64,000 nucleotides of DNA from assembly GCA_029204225.1 (NCBI GenBank), contig CM055106.1, forward strand, positions 25,067,368-25,131,367, given 5' to 3'. Positions 22,946-34,225 of the stretch are shown in pieces. The stretch comes from Diphasiastrum complanatum (lineage: Eukaryota; Streptophyta; Lycopodiopsida; Lycopodiales; Lycopodiaceae). The notes beneath the pieces are model-generated. The model did not search any database. It was not told where the DNA came from and saw only the letters and a program-made list of their open reading frames with translations. Numbering within the stretch: position 1 is the stretch's first letter; each line of letters starts with the position of its first letter. A program made the position numbers and the translations under genes.

Positions 22946-24790
22946 TTATGAGATTATTTCGGTGATATAAAACAAAGATTCATGTACAAGCCAACTTTCT
23001 GCAATGCTACCTTCTAGCCTTGTCTTTTGTATCACAAAGCCCTTCAAAACTTTCATAAAGTGCTCAAGGTAGAACATCCATCTCGTGTGCACAGGTCCTA
23101 CAATTGATACTTCTTCAACCAAATGCACTAGAAGATGAACTATCCAAAAAGGAAGTTGAAAAATCTCTTTCCAACAAACATACCATTTCGATCATTTGGA
23201 TCTTCATGGAATCCAATTCACTATTTTTTATTTCTTTTGAGGAAATCCATCTGCAAGATTGATAGTACATTAGGTTGCTTAACACATAGAATAGTAAAAT
23301 AACACATATATATACAAATGCCTAAAAAAATATACAAACCTAATCATCGATGAAAAATTGTAAAGCATATTTTGTACGTCATCGTTGAAGAGACCTCGAA
23401 TAGAAAGTGGAAGTATGAATTGCAACATCTTATGCCGATCATGCGATTTCAATCCACTTAATTTACCGTCTTTGGTAAATGATTTGCATAAAGAATGTGC
23501 ATAGCTTGTTGGAGTTCTCATTTGTTTTATAACATTTTGATATATGAGAGTTGCTCTTTTGTAAGAATCCATAGCACGCTAGGTAGAATCTCATCTCCAC
23601 CTTCAATGTATTGAATCCAATAGAGTCTTTTCACATCAGCCGCTTGTAGATCTTCATGAGCTGCAGAGTTGTCTTTTATGCCAATGACGTGGTTCCATAA
23701 AGATTCACCGACGTTTTTGAATATGTAAATAGGATCCAATAGATGGTTTATCAATAAATTCTTCCAATAGGGTAATTTATGAAAAATAGACAACCGTTTC
23801 ATACCGTCAATGGATTTATTCCATGGGGAATTAATGTCGTGATGTTTAAGCCATTCACCATGCCATTCCGCTACTCCCATGCATGGGGGTGGTGGCATGG
23901 TTAGAGGATTATCTCCTCGCCCTCCAAAAAATCACCCTTCGAAAAGGATGATCAAGCGGCAAGTATTTGCGATGATTTTTGTACACCACTTTTTTCAACA
24001 TATTTGTGCTATGTCAACCCTCCAAAAGTGGTCCACAAATATAACATGCATTGTAACCCGATGTGGTTAAACCTGCATAGTTCATAAACCAAATTGAACA
24101 TAAGCTTAGTTAAATATACTCAAACGTTAAACCCTAAAATAGATTAGATTCATTATATAGATACATGAACATTCGCTTAAACCGGGGTAGTCATGCATCA
24201 TCCACATTAGAATTCCATGAACAACGAAGTTCCTTTGTTGTAAAGGTCTTGAGATGTCGTAAGCGTGAATACCATTCCAAAGAATGCACAATTTATCGAC
24301 CAAAGGTGCAAGATACACATCCATGTTCTTAGCCTTATACTTTCTTGGAATCAATAAAGCCAATAACAAGTGTCTCGTTTTAATATTCAACCATGGAGGT
24401 ATGTTATAATTAACGAGCACAACTGGCCATGTGGACCAAGTTGATGCTTGAACTCTAAAAGGATTTATGCCATCCATAGCAAGGCCAAATCTCAAATTAC
24501 GAGGGTCATTTTTAAACTCGGGCCAGTGGTCTTCAATATGCTTTAATGCAGGTGAATCACTTGGTACTTGCATCACATCATCCGTAGATCGATTTTTGAC
24601 ATGCCAATCCATTAGTTGTGCCAAAGCTTTACATCAAAATAAACATTGCAATCGTGGGATAATTGGAAAATGTCGTAACACTTTTCATGGCACTTTATCC
24701 CCTTGTACGTCATCTCGAAAACGTGAAGTGTTACACATTGGACATTGAAGCTTTTCTGAATGCTCACCTCTATACAGAATAATTCATCTC
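22946..24790 (-). pseudogene. CACTA TNP2-type transposase pseudogene, copy 1
   Basis: Minus-strand frames read in order as a TNP2 transposase. The N-terminal zinc-like block (LYRGEHSEKLQCPMC, RFRDDVQGD) lies around 24785-24690, with two in-frame stops. The catalytic core start (RFGLAMDGINPFRVQAST, WPVVLVNYNIPPWL, MDVYLAPLVDKLCILW) lies at 24624-24127. The conserved block LPYWKNLLINHLLDPIYIFKNVG lies at 23898-23527, GLKSHDRHKMLQFILPLSIRG at 23572-23279, and part of the DUF4218 region (VHTRWMFYLEHFMKVLKGF) at 23128-22946. TNP2 cuts and pastes CACTA elements. The DUF4216 end is missing, and stops and frameshifts disable the copy. Confidence 0.8.
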
Positions 24791-24793
24791 GGT

Positions 24794-25030
24794 GTGATAA
24801 ACTGCATATATGCACAAGTACAAAACACAAATAACATAAAATTATTGTACCAACGACAGAATAGAGGTAGACACATGGCCTCAAGTTCACATGATCTTGA
24901 GCTATTGCCCAAGCAATGCACTATAGAGTGGATGCATGACACACTACAAAAAGGAACAAAAGAGGGACAAAAAATATCAAACACAGAATGGGAATTTTCA
25001 AGAGGATGCGAATGGAAGGTATTATTCTTT
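24794..25030 (+). pseudogene. Inverted CACTA transposase exon (DUF4218-DUF4216 linker)
   Basis: On the plus strand, CTIEWMHDTLQKG and EWEFSRGCEWK followed by GTATT match CTIDWMINTLQQA and KWEFARGCDWK, which lie on the minus strand at about 26800-26690 in copy 2. So a transposase exon sits here in the opposite direction to the TNP2 pseudogene just to its left. The DUF4216 exon expected next is absent. AT-rich DNA and the subterminal repeat block follow, as at the 3' end of a plus-strand CACTA fragment. Confidence 0.6.
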
Positions 25031-25195
25031 AGATACTTTATTATTAGAACATTCTTGCTTATAACAATATTTGTTCAAATATAATTCACTTTAGAAAAAA
25101 TATATATATAGCCTAATCATAATATAATTCACTTTAGAAATATATTTATTTAACTAATTTCATGTCATTATCAACATACAAAAAACAAAAAAAAT

Positions 25196-25583
25196 GCGTG
25201 GATAATCCACGCAAAAGATATCCACACGTGGATATCTTTAACTTCCGGTCTGGTCCGGTGAACAAACTGAAATTTGCATAAATAATCCAAGCGTGGATTA
25301 TCCACGCCAAAACTGCTTTTCGGTGCCGCCAACCTTCCCTCCCAAACAGTTGCCAGAATTTTCAAAATTTAATTTTGCGTGGATTATCCAATCCACGCGC
25401 ATAAATTTTTCGACGCCGTGTCAAAAAAACACCAGTAGACTGGCCGGAGGCGTGTTCAAATTTTTTTTGGCATGGATAATCCACGCGTGGATGTTCTACG
25501 CAAACAAAATTTCAAAAAATCGACTAAGTGTCGGGTCTCGCATGGATACTCTACGTGGATAAACACAAAGTTTTCTAGTTGTG
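25196..25583. repeat. Palindromic GTGGAT subterminal repeat block of a CACTA-like element
   Basis: Near-palindromes built on GTGGAT/ATCCAC recur at 25196-25212, 25214-25239, 25291-25307, 25375-25398, 25471-25492 and 25539-25560. The second has 12-base arms around a 2-base centre. The block ends with TTTTCTAGTTGTG at 25583, which could be a degenerate CACTA terminus. In CACTA elements, subterminal motifs of this kind are binding sites for the TnpA-type protein. Confidence 0.5.
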
Positions 25584-26162
25584 TCTACTTTAGGTCTTAT
25601 GTCACTATTTATATATATCTATTCTATAACCTCAACAACTCTCCAACATCTATCCTTTTGTTTGCTCGGGGTTGAGATTCTTTGCATAATGCTTTAATAG
25701 CATCTTCTTTTTTCTCACTAAGTTGACCTATTCTTTGAAACTTATCAAGTGACACAAAACTAGTCACGTATAGCAAAATATTGCTGAATAAAAACCTCAA
25801 GAAAATTTGGATTTTTTTTCAATTAAATGTTGTGACTCTTGGTAAGAACAAGCCATCGAACCCATATGAGGTTTTATGCCTTATAAGTAACTTCAAAAAA
25901 AATCAAACTGATTTGCCAAATGTTGTTTGGCTCGACAAAAGATGTATCATGCAAGTCAAAAACCTTTGAAAACATTTTTTTCACTTCAAGATGTCAGTGG
26001 TATATCATCATCATTCAAACAATCTTTAGAATTAAAACCATATAATGGAATATCAATGATGCAAAGTGTGTAAGTTCTTTGCATTTTGTTTAGTCGATCT
26101 GGTTGAAAAATTAACTGCACATTTAGCAATGCTAGGTTTAGAGATTTGTTATGATCATATTT

Positions 26163-29100
26163 TCATTCACAATAAATAGATGTAATGAAAAAGTAGTGTA
26201 GATGTTTAATATAACATTGGTCATTATTGACAAAAGAAAAAAATGTGAAATTCATGCACACCTGTTCACAATGACGAGGCAACACCAATGTGTCTAAAAA
26301 GTCCATGCTTAATGTCTTGATTGAATCGATAGCAAAAAATCCACTACGACCTTTTTTACGGTTGCATTCGATTCTCTGTAGTTGATTTTGAACCATTTCA
26401 CCAAAACACACCTCATATATGACTTGTAAGGTACCTACATACTCAAGCTCTCCAAAAATTGGACTTTGATCCCGAGCACTACTCTGACTTTCTTGATGGA
26501 AAGATGTCATCACATCACAATCATAAGTTCCTCGTTTCATATCAATTGATTCAATGCGATGACGACGACCATATGCCCACATTGCACTATACTTTCGATA
26601 TTGTCACAAGTTGATTAAAATTTAAACAATAATCAATCATTGTATAAATTAAAATTGTTCACTTAAAAAAAAAAAGAGTTATAGAAAAACCTTCCAATCA
26701 CATCCTCTTGCAAATTCCCATTTTGTGTCATATATGAATTGTCCCATTGATCTTGCTTGTTGGAGTGTATTAATCATCCAGTCTATGGTGCATTGGTTGG
26801 GGCGATGGCTCAATATCATATGAAGGTGCAGCTTGACCTCTACGCCTATTGCGTTAGTGTCAATTTCTAGTCAATACCCTTTTTTTTTTTTTTCTTGTTC
26901 ATATAATTCCAACCACTTATCCATTACTCCTGAATTACATAGCATGAAGATTGAAATTTTTTTTCTCAGAATAGGTGTCAGTTTTTTAAGACTACCCATA
27001 CCTTGAGGTTTTTCACCTTTCACCTCATTGCTTTCCTCAGAATGCCATAGTCGTGGGGTAGATGGATCTATTTGAAACAAAAGTTTGATAACATAAAATA
27101 GGGATTCTTGCACCAACCATCCCTCTGACATGCTTCCCTCTGGCCTTGCCTTCTGACGCACAAAATCTTTCAACACTTTCATGAATCTCTCCAAGAAAAA
27201 CATCCACCTACAGAAAATGTTCACAAAACGAGAGTATTCTGTTATTAATTTAAAAAGAATCACACTACATTTATTTAAACCACGAAAATCAAAATCATGT
27301 GTATTATACCTTGAGTGCACAGGTTTGACAATACTAACTTCTTGGATCAAGTGCACAAGCATATGCACCAGTATGTCTAGGATAGAAGATGGAAAGTCCC
27401 TCTCAAACATACATACAGCCTCCACCATAGCTTCGTGTTTTGTTTGCATGTCTATCTCACGAAATCTCCTTATCGCACATCCATCTACATCATGTTTGTA
27501 GTATAACTAGATTTTAGTACGTTCATATGATTTTATCAAACTTGTATTAGAAAAAAAACATGCCATTTCATAAGATATCGATGTGAACAAAAAAAATTAT
27601 GTACCTGACAATGGATGCTAATTTGTAAATGGCATCACAAAGTTGATCAGTTAGACAACCACAAATGCACATTGGAAATATGTACTCGACCATCTTCAAC
27701 CAATCATAAGATTTCAGACCATGAAGTTTTCCTTCAGTTGTGAATGATGTTCGTAGTGAATGAGCAAAACCTGTTGGTGTTCTTATCTCGCAAATGACTG
27801 ACCATACATACTTATACTCTTCTTTCGTAAGAATCCAAGAGGCTCTTGGAATAGTATAGGTATTTCCATCAGTACTTAATTTTGGCCAATTACTCTTTTC
27901 TTGTTTTTTATTCTTGTAGATCATGTCTTGCAGAAATATTATTTTTGTCGTAGCAAGTGTTTCCATATCAATTCACCCACATTTCTGAATATGTGCATAG
28001 GATCAAACAAGTGATTGATCAAAAGGTTATTCCAATATGGTAAACAATGAAAGATGGATATTCTTTTCATACAATTGATTGGCGTAGTCTCAGATTCAAT
28101 CCCAAGTTTGTGCCAATCTGCCACAAATATTCTCTTTGGAGGCACTCTTGTTTCTGATCTTTCTCCAAAGCCTCTATTATGAGCATTTCTAAATGGATGA
28201 TTTTCATCATGCAAGTACTTTCTATGATTTTCATATACAAGTTTGTTTAAATGATGTGAGCGTCGAGCATCAATATTTGGTCCACAAATGAGACACGCAT
28301 GATATCCAGAAGTTGTAAAACCTAAAAGAATCAAATCCAATTTTGTGTTATAAATAGAATTTTTTTAAAGAATAAATATTGCATGCATAAAAAACAAATA
28401 TATAAAAATGACAAGTGATTTCACTTTATAGTCACCTGAACAGTTGCCCTAGATAGTCATGCATAGTCCACATTAAAATCACACACAACAAAAATGTATT
28501 GTCTTGAAGTGGACGTTAGATGCCATATGCTTGGACTCCCTTTCATAGTAGTTCTTCAGTCAATGGTGCAAGGTAGATATCCATATTTTTTACTTTATGT
28601 TTTCTAGGAATTAGAAGTGCTAGCATGAGATGTCCTTCTTTATGCTAAGCCAAGGTGGAATGTTATAGTTGACCAACACCACTGGCCAAGTAGACCACGT
28701 GCTTGACATTTTTCAAAAGGGATTAACCCCATCTGTTGCAAGTCCAAATCTTATATTTCTTGTTTCACTTGCGAAACATGAATATTCTTTGTCAATGTGT
28801 TTCCATGCAAGAGAATCTGAGGGTACTCTCATAATCTCATCCGAAGAACGATGACGAGCATGCCAATTCACAAGTTTTGCAAGAGACTTGCAACAAAACA
28901 ACCGTTGCAATTGTGGGCTGATTGGAAATAACACCTTGCATGGGATAATGGTCCCTGTAAGTCGTCTCGATATCGAGGAGTATCACATATAGGACAAGCT
29001 TTTAGCCCTCGATACTCACTATGATATAAGATGCAATCTTTTGGACAAGCATGATGCAATGTAAAGTCCATTCCCATTGCACTCAACATTTTTCGTGTCT

Positions 29101-29721
29101 CGCCTCTTGTCTCTAACATAGTGTTTCCTTTGGGGAGTAGTTTGCGCAATAACCTGTACATAATCGAATGAATTTTCATAATATAAAATAAAATATCATC
29201 TAGCCAACTAAAATTTTTGACTTGAACAACACATCTACAAAAATCTTTAAAAAAATCTCAATCTTCTTTACCCAAATAAGGATGTAACTTGTATCACACC
29301 ATTTATATTTTGCTTGGAAGTTTAATATAAGCAACGAAGCGGGCAACGAGATGTCTTTGCTCTAGGATATAATGGTGTGTTTGATTCTTCTCTCAATTTC
29401 TTTTTCTCCACACTTATAAATGATTCACTATTATGTTCAGTGCGTTCTTCCACTTCATGATGCTCATAGATGTTATTTATCAAATTGTTCATGATTTCAA
29501 CTTCATCTTGAATGCAAAAATCATTTTCAGCACTTGATCTTAAAAATAGTAGTAGGCCAAGGCTGATTTGTTTTGGCATGTTGCCTTTCATCTATTTTCA
29601 TCATGGCTCTCAATCCCATATGCTCATGACATGATAGTTGATTTATGTGTGGCCCATCATATGCCAATCTTGTTTTTGATATGGAGTGACTGTTGTCATC
29701 GTCAGCTAGACGACGATTCAT
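26163..29721 (-). pseudogene. CACTA TNP2-type transposase pseudogene, copy 2, with DUF4218 and DUF4216
   Basis: This longer minus-strand copy reads as follows. The N-terminal region NTPLYPRAKTSR lies near 29350. The zinc-like part (HACPKDCILYHSEYRG, CPICDTPRYRDDLQG) lies at 29179-28868. The core start NIRFGLATDGVNPF is near 28715. CLPYWNNLLINHLFDPMHIFR lies at 28340-27939 and GLKSYDWLKMVEYIFPMCI at 27966-27568. The DUF4218 region (EVSIVKPVHSR, RWMFFLERFMKVLKDF, EGSMSEGWLVQESLFY) lies at 27449-26871. A linker exon follows at about 26800-26690, then a DUF4216-like part (MWAYGRRHRIESIDMKRGTY) at 26582-26163. Several joins look like introns or frameshifts. The first 40 residues from 29721 are not recognised. 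A stop at about 28713 and the missing central core piece suggest it is inactive. Confidence 0.8.
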
Positions 29722-29922
29722 AGTCGTTCAAACATGGGAAATAAATATTCATCAATCAACATATAAGATTGTCAGTCATGAAAACTAAAACTCAAATTAA
29801 GACATGCAAATCAAACAACCATATCTTATATCAAGACATGCAACATGAAATATTAAAAAACAATTACTTGACATTCAACATAACTTGTTCTTACTTTAAA
29901 TAGATAAAATGTATTTTGATAT

Positions 29923-30780
29923 TCACAGGGTACATGCTTGAGTTTGGCTCAAAGCCTTTTGTATACATCTTGAAAGAGGAAGATTGAAGCTATATTTGAT
30001 GAATAGCTCTTCACCACATTTAATGGGCCTTATCGCACATACCATTATGTATGTACCTTTTGAGTTCCTATAAAAGTATTCTTCTTTTCCATTGGTGCAT
30101 TTCTCAAAATCACAATAAGTTAATGAAGGGTGACCAATGGAACTATTTATATATGCAGCAATATTGCCATGTTTTTTTGGATGCCCATCAATGTACATAC
30201 GATGTGATTTCAAAACATTCTCTCCTTGCATACGTCGCTCTTCCAAAAAACAAACATTGGCATTCAAGCCATAAACCTGCATTCTCCATTGGTGACAAGA
30301 CAGAGCATGCCAATCACCCCAATTGTATTGAGGTCCTACATAAGGCATTAATGTGACAACACTATTCAAAGAGACATCAATGCTAGTCAAAATAAATAAA
30401 TCCAATAATGCGTTAGGAAAGTGCTCACTTGGCTTCATCATGTACATATGATCCCAATATGAAAAAGAAGTTCCACATAATGGCAATGGTACTCTATCAG
30501 GCCAACATGAATATTTCTTCTACCAAAGGGCTTAACCAATGCTTCTAGGTAGGGAGGAAGGGGAGACTCAGTCAATGAACTTAAAACATTCTTGGATAAG
30601 TCAACAATACATAAATTTGGCTGTTCATTTTCAAATATTGTCAAAATGCATCCAAATCATGTTCTTTTTTTTTAATGGAGTAGATCTAGATGGGATAGGA
30701 AGAAGAGGAGATTCTACACAAGGTATCAATAGTGCAGATCAAATCATTGCAGATAAAATTTAATCGTTGATTAGCGAATA
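29923..30780 (-). pseudogene. SET-like domain protein carried upstream of CACTA transposase, copy 1
   Basis: The minus-strand frame at 30486-29923 has GNIAAYINSS, then HPSLTYCDFE, and VCAIRPIKCGEELFIKYSF. This order matches the C-terminal half of a SET domain (GNIARFINHSC, then AxRDIxxGEELTYDY in typical members). SET domains usually methylate protein lysines. Here the Asn-His-Ser-Cys core is Asn-Ser-Ser, so activity is doubtful. Upstream, VPLPLCGTSFSYWDHMYM and KPSEHFPNALLDLF are shared with a second copy at 50348-51239. A frameshift near 30480 separates the N-terminal part (30644-30438), and STPLKKK near 30680 extends it. It lies just upstream of, and parallel to, TNP2 copy 2, as a second transposon gene would. 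Confidence 0.55.
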
Positions 30781-30940
30781 TGTCTTCTACTGAGCAAATG
30801 TCTCAAAACAGGTATACTTATTTAATGTACAATAGATATTATGTACTTAACATTTGGATTTGCAACATTGTGTGTTGAATAAAATGATAGAATTTAACAT
30901 GATAAAATTTAATCACAATGATTTGATCTGCACTATTGAT
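30725..30940. repeat. Perfect 25-bp inverted repeat, 166-bp loop
   Basis: The left arm is 30725-30749 and the right arm is 30916-30940, and they are exact reverse complements (core gtgcagatcaaatcattg). The loop is AT-rich. It lies at the junction between the SET-like gene and the copia leader fragment. Confidence 0.8.
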
Positions 30941-31684
30941 GTATAAGCATTGGAATCCTACAATCCATGAAGATCTGGTGCACCAACTCAAAACCTTTGA
31001 ATCATGGGACACTTAGGTCTACTATGCTGGACTCTCCTTGCATGCGCGTGAGCTACAAATCGTTCTGCTCCTCCTCTCTCATGGCTACATCCTCCAATCT
31101 GCCTTTGGCTTGATCAAACACAATTTTCCATCAATCTCAATGAGATTTGACACCATAGCTACAGTCGCTTATTCCTATATGAGGGCTTTGACTCTTTGAT
31201 CAATGTTTTTGGTGGAGAATTAAGGTTTTTAGAGTAGTTCAAAAAACTAGATTTTCTCTCTCCTCTGTGAGCGATGCTCTCTCTATTTAAAACAACTCAA
31301 ATTAGGTCCAAAATTTTGAAAACCTGCTATGATCGTCCAGCGACCTCCCACGGCTAGTAACTGGTCTTTGCGACATTCAAAATGGTGGAAAAACGGTGAT
31401 GTTATTTATGTTTGATTTTCAAGAAGCTGAAACCCTTGCGTGACTTTTTCAAGAAAACCTTTCACAAAATCCTCGGTTCTTAACCGTTTTTGACCCTGTC
31501 TGATGCTATGCTCAGGCTAAGAAACACTCTACTGAGCTTGGAAAGCCTCCATGTGTATGAAACTGTGCATCGGTGTTTCACTTTTCGCTTTCTACCCGCC
31601 ATTAACCCCAAACTCTTGGAAAAACTATCCTCCCAAAGCTCTCTTCAATGGCTACATTATTGTACTGTGTACACTCCCTGTACC

Positions 31685-31696
31685 GCTCTGATACCA
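31685..31696 (-). other. Primer binding site, copia fragment
   Basis: The minus strand reads TGGTATCAGAGC, an exact match to the common plant initiator-Met tRNA primer site. It directly abuts the LTR. Confidence 0.8.
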
Positions 31697-31968
31697 AGTT
31701 AAAATTCACTTCAAACAGGATTACAGATGATGCAACACGGTAACATAAATAGAAAGTGCTCTCACCACCAAGCTCACATAGCAACTGTATTTCTAAAAAC
31801 CGAAATACAATATACATATAGTTATTCACTATGACAACCCATGCATGGCCTAGGTTGTCGTCGACGGGATGCGTGTCCCATCGACTCGCTTCGTGGCAAG
31901 TCCAACTAGTCCTAATCCACTAATAGGACCCATAGTACACTAATACAACAGTTCTACTTTAATTCTAA
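31697..31968 (-). repeat. 5' LTR of D-family copia fragment (about 272 bp)
   Basis: It is alignable along its length with the LTR at 52224-52496 in opposite orientation. The two estimated lengths agree within a base or two. The outer boundary is set by loss of similarity near 31968. Confidence 0.65.
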
Positions 31969-32060
31969 CTGGTGGTTATGGACTGATTGTTTTCTTTGTG
32001 CCAACGCCATTTTGGCAATAGATTGTTTATGAAATGGTCCAAACAATCTAACGATCTTAA

Positions 32061-32613
32061 ATGGTAGGTTGTTGTGGTACCCTTTGTGGCGAATTCCCAC
32101 AAGACGAGAAATTTGACTTGAAAGAAATTCATAAGCATATGAGCTTGTGGATTAGACATCGTCGTGATATAGCACGACGACTTTATAGGGACGGGTTATC
32201 GAAACCCCACTGGTGTTCAAGGGTAGATTGGAACACTGTAAAAAATGATGAGAATATACCAAATAAATACAAGATTCAAAGAGATGCTACAACCGCTAGG
32301 ATGCATGGAATAGGAAACCCCAAGTTGGGCTCGAGTGGAAGAGCAGGCTTGCAAGCAAGCATGGTAAGTGAATCTTAACTACTCTTATAGTTTTTCTTTG
32401 ATTTCATATGATTTCCTTTCTTAACATGCATTCTGACTAGCTGCTCCAACCTAGCCCTAAACTAATTCCAACTTAAATTGAATGGATAGTTGGAAGACTA
32501 TGGATGTCTACCAACCAAGGAAGAGCACGACTTCGTCTTTAGGGAATCATACAAGGCATTGGTCGATAAACTAAAAAGCGAGGCTAATTGTGAGAAATTG
32601 GCAAAAATCTAGC
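32061..32613 (+). pseudogene. Possible plant transposase-associated fragment (TnpA/Transposase_24-like)
   Basis: A plus-strand frame of about 100 residues contains HWCSRVDWNTVKND and NKYKIQRDATTARMHGIGN. It ends at CAAGCATG followed by GTAAGTG, a good splice donor at 32362. After an AG near 32490, a second frame begins LEDYGCLPTKEEHDFVF and ends with a stop near 32610. The layout weakly resembles the plant En/Spm transposase_24 family, which has an NRxxxxxxxHxxG-like stretch. I am not sure of this. It could also be a fragment of an unrelated host gene. Confidence 0.3.
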
Positions 32614-32753
32614 TTGGTATTTTTATGAAAGAAGTTTGTAAGTGAATCTCACATGTGTGGAGGATGTTCCCACTTGTGGAGAATTGTGAATTAAATTAAA
32701 AATGCTAGATATAGGGGTCTTATGTTTTTTGTATCAAGCATCTAGGTGTAGGA

Positions 32754-33400
32754 TGTTGATAGGGTCAAATTTGGCATAGATGACAAATTATCCATTTCCA
32801 ATTGTAATGCCACTATTGAGTCAAAATAGAGTAGGAGGCCAAACTCAAGCCAATTAGAGTGTAGACAATTGTAATGCTTTTGTTTGAAGAAGTTTAAGAG
32901 GTCCAATAGGATTTAGAGGTGGAACCATGAGTGGTCCAATAGAATTTGAGATATGCTTGAAAATGGTCCAATAGAATTTAGAGGTGAATGGATCAATGGC
33001 CCAATAGGATTAAGAGGTGGCAAAAGTGTGGTCCAATCATGATTGAGCATTGTGGTATCTCATGGATCTATTAGTATCATTGTACTTCTCATTTGGATCT
33101 AATTGATTTTGAGATTGAGTGGATTTTGTGAGTAATTGATTTTCTAGCTTTCTCTCTCTACCCGAGAGCTCATGATGATTTTCTCTTTCTACCTGAGGAG
33201 AGCAGCTTGTTTTTACTTAGATTATTTTTGGAACACTTCCCACACATGTGAGTGAGAGTTGGAAGTGATTGAATGCATGTAGTAGTGTGTTTTTGCCATA
33301 GAATCAAAGATAGATCTTGAATCTCAATCTAGTCTCGATCTTGGTGCATCTACACACCTTAGGAGATCCTTGTGGACAGTCCACATGTGTGAAATCAACA
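32754..33400 (+). mobile_element. Solo LTR of copia B family (647 bp)
   Basis: The unit starts TGTTGAT and ends ATCAACA, a perfect 7-bp terminal inverted repeat. Its 3' part matches the 5' LTR remnant of element B (39825-40068), and the whole matches the reverse copy at 63348-64000. No primer site follows the 3' end (gtaatcctg), so it is a solo LTR. The flanking 5 bp (tagga and gtaat) do not match. Inside are about five diverged repeats of the word ggtccaatagga. Confidence 0.8.
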
Positions 33401-34020
33401 GTAATCCTGCACGTGTAAGTTTCTTTGAAAGATTTAAATTTTGTATTCTTCGTATATTATTGTTGTAAAACGTGTACGTGTTCACTCTTAACCGTTAGTA
33501 TGATCAAGCATTAAATATTAATGTGTCTTGTTTTCTTGTTATCATGCAGACGACAAGACGACAACAAGTAGATTAGATTTTCAATATAGAGTTTAGTTCA
33601 TCTATCGTAAGTTAGAGAGATTGTGAAAGCAGCAATTTTGTGATACATCGATTGACACTTTCAAAATATATATTATTGCAATTGATCACAATATTGTTGT
33701 TGGTTTGTCAGATTTCGAAATATGAGCAATGTCGTATTCTAAGATATTCAATGTCTTAACTAACTAGGAATTTCAAAACTTTGTGCAATGTTGGATTTTC
33801 AAAAAGTATTACAATAAGATATTTCAATTCATAATGTGAATTAAGTAATGTATGTATAGAAAGTACCTCATGCTTGTTACTTGATCCAAATGTCGAATGC
33901 AATCCAAAAATATTGTCTCAAAAGCAATCCAAGACTAGCGCCTCCCCTAGAACACGACCCAAGAATACACCGATAAAAAATGCACGTGCTATTTTCTATG
34001 CATTTTTTTTTCCTAATCAG
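33401..34020. other. Intergenic AT-rich DNA between solo LTR and CACTA-like end
   Basis: I see no gene or repeat in this stretch. It leads into the subterminal motif cluster at 34025. Confidence 0.4.
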
Positions 34021-34024
34021 AGAC

Positions 34025-34225
34025 ATCGGATTCCGACACAGAAACCCGTTGGGCATACATCGGATATTTGTCGGGGGACACCCGTCAGACCATTTTTTAG
34101 GACGTTCTATTAACAGACGTCAGATTCTGATGTCCTATTTGGATGTTGGATTCCAATGTCCATTTACCCAGACCGTTTTGAGGCATTGCGAGGCCATGGA
34201 ACCACATGGAAAACCTATCCTAGTG
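34025..34225 (-). mobile_element. CACTA-like terminus with subterminal repeats
   Basis: On the minus strand the unit begins CACTAGGATAGGTTTTCC at 34225. It then shows repeated motifs GACATTGGAATCCAACATCC, GACATCAGAATCTGACGTC and GTGTCGGAATCCGATGTC. Terminal CACTA plus short repeated subterminal motifs are the CACTA hallmark. It would be the 5' end of a minus-strand element, in keeping with TNP2 copy 2. A matching left terminus was not found. Confidence 0.45.

Larger units (their letters stand above)
30950..31968 (-). mobile_element. Copia fragment: 5' LTR, primer site and leader only (D family)
   Basis: Read on the minus strand, the LTR is about 31968-31697, the primer site TGGTATCAGAGC is 31696-31685, and a leader runs down to about 30950. 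It is the reverse-orientation relative of 52224 onward: both have ggtacagggagtgtacac-like sequence right after the primer site and LTR words aaatacagttgct and catgcatgggttg. No gag or pol follows. The CACTA-linked SET-like gene occupies that side instead. Confidence 0.75.

Noticed and set aside
24941-24953. CACTACAAAAAGG, a typical CACTA terminal sequence
   Set aside because: It lies inside a coding stretch (HDTLQKG) that matches the transposase linker exon in copy 2, so it is a coincidence.
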